From: Cryobacterium arcticum
GTDB lineage: Bacteria; Actinomycetota; Actinomycetes; Actinomycetales; Microbacteriaceae
Direction: 5' to 3'
DNA length: 64,000 nucleotides
NCBI RefSeq assembly: GCF_001679725.1
Contig: NZ_CP016282.1
Span: 2,852,001 to 2,916,000 of the forward strand
In this document: positions 52,212 through 60,617 of the stretch, piece after piece
How positions within the stretch are numbered: the stretch's first letter is position 1
Layout of the letters: the number at the start of each line of letters is the position of its first letter
Made by a program: the position numbers and the translations under genes
Notes under the pieces: model-generated
What the model was told of the DNA's origin: nothing
Database searches by the model: none
The model's input: only the letters and a program-made list of their open reading frames with translations

Positions 52212-52680
52212 CCATTTAGCGTTATCTCCGCAGTTCAAAAATGAACGGCCAAGAAAGCTTGGTGTCTTCATCGTCTTGGTGTTCATCGCCACAGCAGTCG
52301 CCGCGACTGTGTGGCTATTGGGCATCGAGACGGACGCGATGGGTTCGTTGCTGACCGCGACATCGATCATGACCGGCCTAGTATTCACAATGGCAATGCG
52401 GTTCTGGGAAAGAAGCCTTGATGCACGATCAGACCCGGATTTGATTTTCGACGAAAAACGTCGAAATACCCTCGATGACATGAAAACATTACTTCTCTGG
52501 ACGGTATTTGCAGGAATCGTCAGTACGGCATTTCTGGCTGGTGTTGCCATCAACGTGGGAGCAGCGAAAGCCAGCGCGTGGACCACGGGCGTCGCAGCAG
52601 GGCTCATCAGTTACCAGCTGCTGTACGTTTCAAGGGCGTTGTTGTCACTCTATTCGTCGTCCTACACTTTGCGTAGATAG
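52177..52680 (+). CDS. Four-helix membrane protein, putative effector
   Basis: 167 residues. Helices at about 27-50, 54-76 (LLTATSIMTGLVFTMAMRF), 103-128 (TLLLWTVFAGIVSTAFLAGVAIN) and 133-158. GGAAGG lies upstream of the ATG inside the preceding gene. The soluble partner plus small membrane protein arrangement is that of several abortive-infection systems with pore-forming effectors. No family identity. Confidence 0.62.
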   Translation: MNQITPLQVVRDHLALSPQFKNERPRKLGVFIVLVFIATAVAATVWLLGIETDAMGSLLTATSIMTGLVFTMAMRFWERSLDARSDPDLIFDEKRRNTLDDMKTLLLWTVFAGIVSTAFLAGVAINVGAAKASAWTTGVAAGLISYQLLYVSRALLSLYSSSYTLRR

Positions 52681-52689
52681 CGCAAACAG

Positions 52690-52715
52690 GGTTCTGGAAC
52701 TCGATCGCCAGAACC
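52690..52715. terminator. Terminator-like hairpin
   Basis: GGTTCTGG (52690-52697) and CCAGAACC (52708-52715) with a 10-bp loop between the convergent membrane-protein gene and the defence operon. Confidence 0.5.
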
Positions 52716-52785
52716 AATCGGCGTCAGGAATTGAGCGGCCCGGAAGTGTCAACTGACAGATGAGAGAGCGCCAATAAATGATCGT

Positions 52786-53874
52786 CTAATCGTCGAGACC
52801 GAAGGCCGCAGAGACCTGGTCGATGGTGAACTGGTTGCGCATCTTCGCGGCCGTATTTTGGTTGGCGAACATCCCGAGCTTCCAGAAGGCCTGTTCACGC
52901 GGGATGGCGTGCGTCCACTCGACAGGCACTGACCATTCAGCCATGTCATCATCCTCATCCCCCTCATGGCGGTACTTCCCCTGCAGCGGGAGCGAGTTCA
53001 ATGCGGTTGAAACTCCATTGTGCAGCACCGATGTCTCATCAAACCGCTGCGCTTCGTCGAGAACCGTTCCGACGCCGACATATCCAGCCTTAGGGATGCA
53101 GGCGAAGACGCGCGATCCGGGGGTGAGGTTCTTCAGCGTCCGAGAGAACCACTTGTCGCCGCCACCGGAGATGAAGCCGTATGTCATTCCATCAACCCAG
53201 TGCCTGCCGGCCGGCGATTCTCCAAAGGAGACATACCAATCCTGCCCGTTCCAGGGCTCGCGAGACTTTGTCTTGTGCTTAGTCGCAGGCGTAGGTGCCA
53301 TCTGTGCGTCCTGCTCAACGAGCCACGTGCGAGCGAGGTAAGCGGCCCCGTTATCGTGAAAATGACGGAAGAAGACGACGTTAATCGGGATGCCAAAGTC
53401 TTCGTTGAGGAACCGCACGATACGTTCAGTGGCTGCGTCAACGGATGCAGCGACGATGGTAAAGACCTGCGTTGCGTTGACCAGGTCCGGCAGTGTATCG
53501 CCGAACTGTTCCTCGAAGGCTTCCTCCAGCGCGACTCCGGGCCGGTAGCCAGCGAAGATGCTCGTGATTTCGGTGCGTCCCAACGTCGCAATCCAAGAAC
53601 CGTAGTCGAGGGTCTGGGCCGTAACATCTCGGGGCGTCTTGTCCCGCTTAAGTTCAATCACGTGGACCGCCGCGGTCTCATCGATGGCGAGGAGATCGAT
53701 ATATCCGCCATGCGCGGTGGTTACCTGGCGGCCGATGATCAGAAGCGTCTCACCCAACATCGATGGGTCTGACTCGATGTACGACTCCAGCTGCGCCTCG
53801 AGGCCGATGACCGTGGCGGTGATGCGGGTGAGCTTGTCCCCATCCGCGCGCCAGAGCCCCATCTCGACGCCCAT
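52786..53874 (-). CDS. PD-(D/E)XK nuclease with PUA/EVE-like domain
   Basis: 362 residues. N-terminal half is a DUF91/NucS-type nuclease fold: GGYIDLLAIDETAAVHVIELKRDKTPRDVTAQ (about 53-85), with the D (IDLLAID) and E-x-K (ELK) catalytic pattern. The C-terminal half (about 205-310) has DWYVSFGES, YGFISGGGDKWFSRTLKNLTPGSRVFACIPKAGYVGVG, the pattern of PUA/EVE-type modified-base-reading domains. Its start overlaps the stop of the GIY-YIG gene by one base (TGATG). Last gene of the operon; candidate for the cleavage subunit that recognises modified or unmodified DNA. Confidence 0.75.
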   Translation of the reverse strand: MGVEMGLWRADGDKLTRITATVIGLEAQLESYIESDPSMLGETLLIIGRQVTTAHGGYIDLLAIDETAAVHVIELKRDKTPRDVTAQTLDYGSWIATLGRTEITSIFAGYRPGVALEEAFEEQFGDTLPDLVNATQVFTIVAASVDAATERIVRFLNEDFGIPINVVFFRHFHDNGAAYLARTWLVEQDAQMAPTPATKHKTKSREPWNGQDWYVSFGESPAGRHWVDGMTYGFISGGGDKWFSRTLKNLTPGSRVFACIPKAGYVGVGTVLDEAQRFDETSVLHNGVSTALNSLPLQGKYRHEGDEDDDMAEWSVPVEWTHAIPREQAFWKLGMFANQNTAAKMRNQFTIDQVSAAFGLDD

Positions 53875-55073
53875 CAGGCACGCTCCACGAGTTTGGTGAG
53901 CTGGGCGTCATAGACGTAGTCGATGATGTCTCCGGACATGATCAGGCTGATCGCCTGGTCGATTATGTTCACTGGCACGACGAACCATTCCGAGGGATCG
54001 TAGCTGCGTCCGTTCCCGGCAACTTGATTGATATCGAGTCGCACTTTGGCGAAGACGCGATGCAAGAGGTCCTCAAGCGCAGAGGCCCTAAGGTTGTAAG
54101 TCCGATAAGTGGACACGATTTCCACTGGGGCCATCAAGTAGGTGGCGTCCTTTTCCGCACCCGCGATGCGTTTCTCGACGGAGCTGCGAGTGAAGCCGAT
54201 CTTGTACAGATCTTGTCTGTTCGCGATCTGAGGATCTTCACTGAGGGAACGCAACACATAGATGTACCCGGTGGCTTCGTCATCGGGGAAGATCTCCGCG
54301 GGACCTGCGTGTACCACAGCAAGGCCGTCCTGTTCGAGGAGCTGACCGGCGAGTGAACGCCGAAACATGCGTGACTCGGTCCCGTTCTCAAAGATGGTCA
54401 ACGTGCGCGGCTTATATCGAGTTCGCACGCCGGGGGCCGGCTCAGGGTCCGTGATCTCCGCCACAAAGAGCATGACCCCTGAGAGGACGAAGAACTTACC
54501 CTCTTGGATCGACTGCTGCCCGCCCGTCTCGGCGAACCTCACGAGTTTTGATGTGCCGGCCCGTAACTCATCATGCTTCTGTACGAAGAGGTGCTCGTAC
54601 TCGCCGAAGCCCTCGGACTTCAGCCTCGTCTCCACCCTATCCGGCGCGACGCGACGAGCTCGGGCCGGCAGATCGGAGGTGTCCAACAGCCCTAGATCGT
54701 CGCCGAGAAGATCCAAATAATCGCTGCCGAGCAGTTCGTCGATCGATGCCGGAATGTCTGCGAGTTCTAAGAGACCGAACTCGTCCAAGTGCTTCAGCGC
54801 GGCGATCTTCTCCTCGGCCGCGAGGATCCCGTCGAGTCGAGCCCCTAGCTTTCGCTCGGCGATTTCCTGCGTCGTCGAACTGGGGTTCCTGTCGTGGATG
54901 CGACGGAACTCCACGATTTCAAGGAACGCTCGCTCCAACCGATCGCTCGAAGTGACTTTCTTTGGCTTAACTGCCGCGTCCAACAGCCCATCGACGTCGG
55001 AATCGATCAGCCACTGCATGTCTGTGCCTGGCTCAGGCTCGTCGATACGCTTGTTCGAATCGGCCCTGCTCAT
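53874..55073 (-). CDS. GIY-YIG nuclease, T5orf172 type (YeeC-like)
   Basis: 399 residues. The C-terminal 130 residues carry the T5orf172 GIY-YIG domain: GYIYVLRSLSEDPQ, LYKIGFTRSSVEKRI, EIVSTYRTYNLRASALEDLLHRVFAKV (catalytic E in ALEDLLH), and DPSEWFVVP. The N-terminal 250 residues are acidic and helical, without a recognised domain. ATGA overlap with the helicase upstream, TGATG overlap with the next gene. Corresponds to YeeC of the B. subtilis yeeABC set as I remember it. Confidence 0.82.
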   Translation of the reverse strand: MSRADSNKRIDEPEPGTDMQWLIDSDVDGLLDAAVKPKKVTSSDRLERAFLEIVEFRRIHDRNPSSTTQEIAERKLGARLDGILAAEEKIAALKHLDEFGLLELADIPASIDELLGSDYLDLLGDDLGLLDTSDLPARARRVAPDRVETRLKSEGFGEYEHLFVQKHDELRAGTSKLVRFAETGGQQSIQEGKFFVLSGVMLFVAEITDPEPAPGVRTRYKPRTLTIFENGTESRMFRRSLAGQLLEQDGLAVVHAGPAEIFPDDEATGYIYVLRSLSEDPQIANRQDLYKIGFTRSSVEKRIAGAEKDATYLMAPVEIVSTYRTYNLRASALEDLLHRVFAKVRLDINQVAGNGRSYDPSEWFVVPVNIIDQAISLIMSGDIIDYVYDAQLTKLVERA

Positions 55074-57040
55074 GACTCAACCACCATCTCGGTTGCTCGC
55101 TGGGCTGCGAGGACCTGTTGCTTCTTCCTCTGGAGGAACAGCAGTCCTTCGGCGTAGCGTTTCTCCGTGGGGTCCTCACTGCGCACGTTGGGCTTACGCG
55201 CATTGACCTTCGCCCAGACCTGGATCTTGGGCCACAGAATGATGGCCTCTTCCTCAGTGATCTCGATGCGCGTCGCGGTGATGCTGTCGGAAATGATTCG
55301 CAGGACGCTCGGCGTGACTGACTTACTCATAACCTCGAAAGCCCGCTGGAACGGGTTTACGGAGTCGATTAAGTTGATGTCGATCTCGTCGATATTGACG
55401 AATTTGTCGGCCATTCTGATGAACCGTTTGTCGCCGACCTCGCGGACCTCACCGTTCTTGATGACAGAGTCCACAACGACCTGTTGGCGAAGCTCTTCAA
55501 CCTGAGTCTCGTCGAGGTCGGGGTACCGTTCGCGGATGATCTTCGGGATGAGTACCCTGTTGGTCACCTCGGGGTCCAGGCTGCCAGCGGCCGCTTTAGT
55601 GAAGGTGTCGTCCTGGAGGATTGTGGCTTTGAGCTCATTCAGGTCGGTTGCGACGATTTGCTGGACCCTCGCAGTGGAGGGCTCTTTGAAGCCCTTGATC
55701 CTCAGTTCTCCGGGCTTCGGTGCATCGTCATTGCCTGTCTTGGTCTTGAATACGAAGTTCGGCGCCAGCACCTGCTCCATGAGCAGGGACGCGGTGATCG
55801 CCTTGAGGATGTTGTTCACCGAATACTTCACCTCGTCAGTCGCAGCGTCAGGCTGGGCGATGAGGTTGGTGAATTGCGCGTGCTGCTTGCCCGGGCTGTC
55901 GCGGGTAACGCGACCGATGATCTGGATGACCTCGGTCAGTGAAGCGCGGTAGCCGACGGTCAGGGCGTGCTCGGCGAACGGCCAGTCGAACCCTTCCTTC
56001 GCCATGCCAAGCGCGATGATGATGTCCACTCCATCGCGATCCTTTGAAGCGACTGTCGAAAGGTAGTGCTGGGTCTCGGAGCGTTTCTTCTGGTCGGCGT
56101 CATCAACCAGGTCCGCGACGCGGAGGATCTGCCCGGTGTCTTTGCGGCGGATCCGGATGATGCCGGTGTCCTCCGTGTCGATGACCTCGCCGATCGAATC
56201 GATGATGAATCCGACTTCTTCGATCTTGTCTTTGGTGGATTCACCCGAGTTCACGTTGGGGATGTGAAGAATGGTCTTTTTATCGAGATCAAGAACCTCG
56301 CCGATCGCTTCCGTGTAGCGCCCCTGGTAAAAGTGGTGGCCGATGCCCAGCGATTTGAGATGTTCATACCCGTTGAGCTGGTCGTAGTAGTTGAACGTGA
56401 CCGGGGTGAATTTGGCCTCGTCCTCAGTGGAAAGCACGGGCACAGAGTCGCCACGGAAGTAGGAGCCTGTCATTGCCACGATGTGCACGTCCGAGCCATT
56501 CATAACGTCACGAAGCAGCGCCCCGAGCCGGTTCCCTCCGATGTCGGCGGAGACGTGGTGGAACTCATCGATCGCGAGCACCGTCCCGTTGAAGGCATCC
56601 GGCGCGATCTTCTCGAAGGCGAACCGCAGAGTGGCATGGGTGCAGACCAAAGTCGCATCCGGACCCTCCAGGAATTTGATGAACGCAGCGACCTTGCCCG
56701 CCGAAGTTCCCGGCGTGCAGAGGTTGTGTTCGGCCTTGATATTCCAGTCGGCAAAGAACCCGTGGGCGGTCAGATCTGTTGAAGAGAACGATGCGCCGAT
56801 CGAACGTTCCGGGACTGCGACAATGACCTTCTTACGGCCCTGGTTGTAAAGCTTGTCAAGTGCCACGAACATGAGTGCTCGCGACTTGCCCGATGCAGGC
56901 GGCGCCTTGACCAGCAGATGCTGGGCGTCGCGCTTCGCGAAGACACGCTGTTGCATCTCGCGCATCCCCATGGCGTCAGTGTTTACCGACGCACCTGTGC
57001 GGGCGTACGTTACGTCAACGATGTTAAGCGGCTGGTTCAA
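55070..57040 (-). CDS. SF2 DEAD/DEAH-like helicase (YeeB-like)
   Basis: 656 residues. Motif I APPASGKSRALMFVALDKL (about 41-60), motif II IDEFHH in LAIDEFHHVSADIG (variant of DExH), motif III-like ITG in IVAMTGSYFRG, motif VI QIIGRVTRDSPGKQHAQ. The C-terminal 200 residues are helical without a known domain. Starts 4 bp after the methyltransferase; overlaps the GIY-YIG gene as ATGA. ATP-dependent motor of a restriction-like complex. Confidence 0.88.
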   Translation of the reverse strand: MNQPLNIVDVTYARTGASVNTDAMGMREMQQRVFAKRDAQHLLVKAPPASGKSRALMFVALDKLYNQGRKKVIVAVPERSIGASFSSTDLTAHGFFADWNIKAEHNLCTPGTSAGKVAAFIKFLEGPDATLVCTHATLRFAFEKIAPDAFNGTVLAIDEFHHVSADIGGNRLGALLRDVMNGSDVHIVAMTGSYFRGDSVPVLSTEDEAKFTPVTFNYYDQLNGYEHLKSLGIGHHFYQGRYTEAIGEVLDLDKKTILHIPNVNSGESTKDKIEEVGFIIDSIGEVIDTEDTGIIRIRRKDTGQILRVADLVDDADQKKRSETQHYLSTVASKDRDGVDIIIALGMAKEGFDWPFAEHALTVGYRASLTEVIQIIGRVTRDSPGKQHAQFTNLIAQPDAATDEVKYSVNNILKAITASLLMEQVLAPNFVFKTKTGNDDAPKPGELRIKGFKEPSTARVQQIVATDLNELKATILQDDTFTKAAAGSLDPEVTNRVLIPKIIRERYPDLDETQVEELRQQVVVDSVIKNGEVREVGDKRFIRMADKFVNIDEIDINLIDSVNPFQRAFEVMSKSVTPSVLRIISDSITATRIEITEEEAIILWPKIQVWAKVNARKPNVRSEDPTEKRYAEGLLFLQRKKQQVLAAQRATEMVVES

Positions 57041-57044
57041 TTTC

Positions 57045-59735
57045 TTAGCTCCCCATAATTGCTTCGTCAGCAGTCATCAGTTCATACATGCTGAAAAGGT
57101 CCGACAACCGCTGTTCGTCCGTTTCGTACCCGCGCTTGGAGAAGATCGCGTCGACCAATGAGTCGACTTCTGAATGCGCGGCACTCAGATCCGCAGGCAT
57201 AAAATCTGGGTCGTACAACTCGGCGAGTGTCTTCTGACAGTGGTACTCGCGCACGTCGAGCACTCGTAGCGCTGCAGCCGAAAGCCGCTCTCTTAGTGCT
57301 TCCGAGAGCGGCGGAACCGGGAAGTTGTTGTAGACGATGGTGTTTGAGTAGCGAAGACGGGTCTCAAGCTGACCGCCCACGGCGCGAGTCCACGTCATGT
57401 GCATTCTCGACGTCAATAGGGCGAATACCCACGGCTCCGCGTCGTAAATGGCAAACGCATCTGAGATGACGATTGATGCATCGAGATATCCCATCGGCAT
57501 ATACTCTCGCCGCTCGGAAGAGACGCGCGGAATGATTATCGAATCCGTCGGCCTATAGCGGATCTCCACAAAACGGTGCGGTATCCGTGCGTAGTTCTGA
57601 GTGGCAACCTTCTTACTCGCCCGACGCACCTGCGCAACTCGATCGAGACGGCTGGCAATAAAATCTATGCGCCGTGCATTATCTACCTCTTCGTCAGGGA
57701 TCCAGAGGCAATACCGCGCCTTGTCGTTGATGAACTCATCTGGTCCCATGAACCGCTTGATGTACGCGCCCACTTCTGGATAGCTAGTAAGTGCCTCTTC
57801 CCTCTCAGCGTCGGAGAGAAGGAGCGCCCCTCCATCTTTTGGGAATGAGCCAAGCGTCATCGGCGGCAGGGCTGACGACATTGGCTTAGAACTACGTCTC
57901 AGCATTACGTTGGGCGCGTCCGTTAAATAGCCATTGATGTTGTTAGCATCGACCTGAATTTCGTCAGTGTATATATGCTTCGGCCTGGAGCTAGCCGCAC
58001 GCAGGTTGATAACGACGACAGTGACACCTGCGTTCCGCTTGGCGTTGTTCACCCACTTGAACGAGGTGTACGCGTATCCAATCTCGATATCCTTGGCGAA
58101 GATTATCGGGAACAGTAGTTCCACCTGCGCTCCCTGGGTAATCGAATTAGTGCTCACGAAGGCAAGCTCTGCGCGACTTCCTTCGATGTAGTCAGCACCT
58201 TTGACGAACCACAATGCGATGTAGTCGAGATCTGACGAAAAAGTGCGTCCTTGAAATACAAACGGGTAGTCCGCCTTCATGTCAGCGTTTTGCGTCTTCC
58301 CACCCTTGTATGGCGGGTTCCCGATGAGGTAGATCTCCTCGTTTCCAGAGTTGACGCAAACCTGCTGCCAATCGATGCGAGCTGCGTTTCCGCGATGAAT
58401 TTGCCCAGTCTCCTTGAGCGGGATGAGCGGCAGATCGACTCGGAACTTCGCCAAGAACTCTTGATTCATCTGATGTTTCGCGATCCAAAGCGAAAGTATT
58501 GCAACCTCGACCGCAAAATCGTCGATCTCGATTCCAAAGAAGTTCTCGATCTTGATCTTGGAGTCAGCGAACAGTACCTGATGCTTAGAATCGATCTCCG
58601 TGAGACGCTCGAGGATTGCGTGTTCTAGCCGGCGCAGTTCCTTGTAGGCAATGACTAGAAAATTTCCCGATCCACACGCCGGATCGAAGACCTTGATCTG
58701 CCCGATTCGATCGAGGAGCGACTCGAGCTTTCTTGGCGTGTTGTACGCGCCGTCGAACTCCGCCTTGAGCGAATCCAGGAAAAGCGGCTCGATCGTCTTT
58801 AGAATGTTCGGCACCGAGGTGTAGTGCTGTCCGAGATCCGAACGCTTACCTGGGGTGACGATCGCTTGGAACATCGACCCGAAGATGTCTGGGTTGATCT
58901 CTCGCCAGATCAGCTTGCCGGACTCGATAAGCAGGTCGCGCGACTTTTTTGTGAACTCCGGAACCACATGATCTGTTGTCATTGTGAAAAGTCGTCCGTT
59001 CACATAGGGGAACGCTGCCAGGTGAGCGGGCTTGTCGTTTGCATGCTCCGTGTCCAGCGCAGTGAAGACAGTGGTAAGGAACCCGGCTACGTCGGAGCCG
59101 TCGGACTGGGTATGGGAGCCCACGGAATTAGTGAATTGTCCCTCAGCGAAAATCCCGGTGTCCTCAGCGAAGAAGCAGAACAGCAACCGTGTGAAGAACA
59201 CGTTCAGCGAGTGTCGCCCATTTGTCTGGTTCAGCAAGTGCGGGTTGGCGCTGAGCAGCTCGTCGAAGAGCTTCCCCATTCGCTCGGCGGCTTTGACGTC
59301 GGCGTGGGCCTCGGCAACGTATTGTGCTTTCTCCATACCGGCCCAAGGCAGGAAAAACGTGGAGTGCTTGTCGATGTCCCGTATCGAGATCATCAAGTTC
59401 TCGCCAGTCTTAGTGTCGACGGCGATCAGTTCGGTGTAGTCGGTGACGATTACAAAACGTGTGTTGAAGCGCACTATGGCCGGCGAAGTCCGCAGTGATT
59501 CGAACGAGGCCAGCGGATCACCGGTTGTCTCGTGGAAATAGACAACATTCTTCTGCGCAACGTCGGTCGCCTTGTCCTCAGCGACGTTGAGCGAACCATT
59601 CCGGAGCCTCGTGACGTTGCCCTGGGACCGGCCGTAGGCGAGGAGTAGTTCAAAGATGAAGTCTCGATCGTAGGTCTCTCGTCCGCCCAAAAGAGCTACG
59701 CGCTCCTGGACTGCTTTGAGGTTGAGCTTCACCAT
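57045..59735 (-). CDS. MmeI/YeeA-like adenine-N6 DNA methyltransferase
   Basis: 896 residues. N-terminal domain NRFVIVTDYTELIAVDTKTGENL-like, then the helical spacer FFTRLLFCFFAEDTGIF (about 178-195), SAM motif FDPACGSGNFLVIAYKEL (about 348-365), catalytic NPPY in YLIGNPPYKGGK (about 480), and a long target-recognition/C-terminal part ending in NTIVYNNFPVPPLSEALRERLSAAALRVLDVR. The MmeI-type nuclease motif (D-X9-EXK) is absent, so it methylates but does not cut by itself; the helicase, GIY-YIG and PD-DEXK genes behind it probably supply cleavage. AT-richer than chromosomal neighbours. Start ATG 59735 with GAAGG upstream. Confidence 0.88.
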   Translation of the reverse strand: MVKLNLKAVQERVALLGGRETYDRDFIFELLLAYGRSQGNVTRLRNGSLNVAEDKATDVAQKNVVYFHETTGDPLASFESLRTSPAIVRFNTRFVIVTDYTELIAVDTKTGENLMISIRDIDKHSTFFLPWAGMEKAQYVAEAHADVKAAERMGKLFDELLSANPHLLNQTNGRHSLNVFFTRLLFCFFAEDTGIFAEGQFTNSVGSHTQSDGSDVAGFLTTVFTALDTEHANDKPAHLAAFPYVNGRLFTMTTDHVVPEFTKKSRDLLIESGKLIWREINPDIFGSMFQAIVTPGKRSDLGQHYTSVPNILKTIEPLFLDSLKAEFDGAYNTPRKLESLLDRIGQIKVFDPACGSGNFLVIAYKELRRLEHAILERLTEIDSKHQVLFADSKIKIENFFGIEIDDFAVEVAILSLWIAKHQMNQEFLAKFRVDLPLIPLKETGQIHRGNAARIDWQQVCVNSGNEEIYLIGNPPYKGGKTQNADMKADYPFVFQGRTFSSDLDYIALWFVKGADYIEGSRAELAFVSTNSITQGAQVELLFPIIFAKDIEIGYAYTSFKWVNNAKRNAGVTVVVINLRAASSRPKHIYTDEIQVDANNINGYLTDAPNVMLRRSSKPMSSALPPMTLGSFPKDGGALLLSDAEREEALTSYPEVGAYIKRFMGPDEFINDKARYCLWIPDEEVDNARRIDFIASRLDRVAQVRRASKKVATQNYARIPHRFVEIRYRPTDSIIIPRVSSERREYMPMGYLDASIVISDAFAIYDAEPWVFALLTSRMHMTWTRAVGGQLETRLRYSNTIVYNNFPVPPLSEALRERLSAAALRVLDVREYHCQKTLAELYDPDFMPADLSAAHSEVDSLVDAIFSKRGYETDEQRLSDLFSMYELMTADEAIMGS

Positions 59736-59789
59736 GGCGTACCTTCGTTCATCTTCTTCATAGAGGGAGCAGGCAGCGAATTTGGCGGA

Positions 59790-60000
59790 CTCACCTTAGA
59801 GGTGCCCACTTGGACTCTGCCGCAATGTCACCGCCCACCCAGTCATCACGCTCGCCTGAAACTCGCAGCGGCGGCCAACTTTTTAGGCGGCATGCCCTTG
59901 TCCGCGGTAAAGGCGTAGACCATGTCTTTGGCACACCGAGCTCGGAAGCGACTTCGTCAGCCGACAGCCAAGACTCCGTCGCCAAATGCCAACCCTCAAC
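59790..60000 (-). pseudogene. Excisionase-like helix-turn-helix remnant
   Basis: On the strand of the defence operon and just upstream of it, SWLSADEVASELGVPKTW is a clear excisionase/MerR-type HTH start. The natural continuation VYAFTADKGMPPKKLA lies in a second frame (break near 59920) and ERDDWVGGD in a third (break near 59850). Two one-base indels would explain this. Either decayed or sequence error. Such HTH genes often head restriction-modification operons. Confidence 0.35.
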
Positions 60001-60617
60001 TTCCGCGCCCGGACGCGGGCACACACCTCGACTGTAACGGATCAGGCCCTTCTGAACCGTGCTTATCAGGTCCTGACCTCGAGGTGTCAAGGGTCGTAAG
60101 AGCCGCCTGCACTTTGGCAGCCATTGGGACGTACCCAGGCGAAGCCGCGGGTCCCATAATGGAAAGCCTCACTCTCCGACCGCCACCCTCCGCGAACGCA
60201 CCGGCCTTCCCGAGCGCGAACATCGCCGGTTTGAACTTTGAAGCGCGAGTTCCTGCGAAGACACGCCTTCCGGCTGGAGGACGGACTCCATAACCATCGG
60301 TTCGCCAATGGCCGCCAGACCATGCCCGTTACCAATCTGCTGGACCTCGTCGTTCACCGTCCACTCCGTTGCCCAGCGACGCCACTTCGGATGCGAAATA
60401 TCGCGAATCCTCCGTCTGGCGCTGGGCCGGATCACTCCCAGCCAACACTGCCACGCATATGCCTAATAAGCCCCTGTCGGGGGCCGAGCGGGCCCGTGCG
60501 CAGGTCGTCGGAGGCTCCGGGCTCCGTGAGTCCGCACTGAAAGCAGCCCAGCATCTCGGTCGCCGACGCTCTAGAAGGCGGGGGTTATCCCGACAGTGTT
60601 ACCCGATCGCCAAACAG
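60001..60617. other. 617-bp gene-free right border of the island
   Basis: No convincing gene; short open frames (for example 60169-60435 minus) have no recognisable domain. No tRNA or att-like repeat was found. Probably degraded island sequence between the HTH remnant and the GH3 gene. Confidence 0.5.

Noticed and set aside
49166..60617. Integrated prophage or ICE
   Set aside because: No integrase, tRNA target, capsid or conjugation gene, and no flanking direct repeat was seen; an accessory defence island is the simpler reading.
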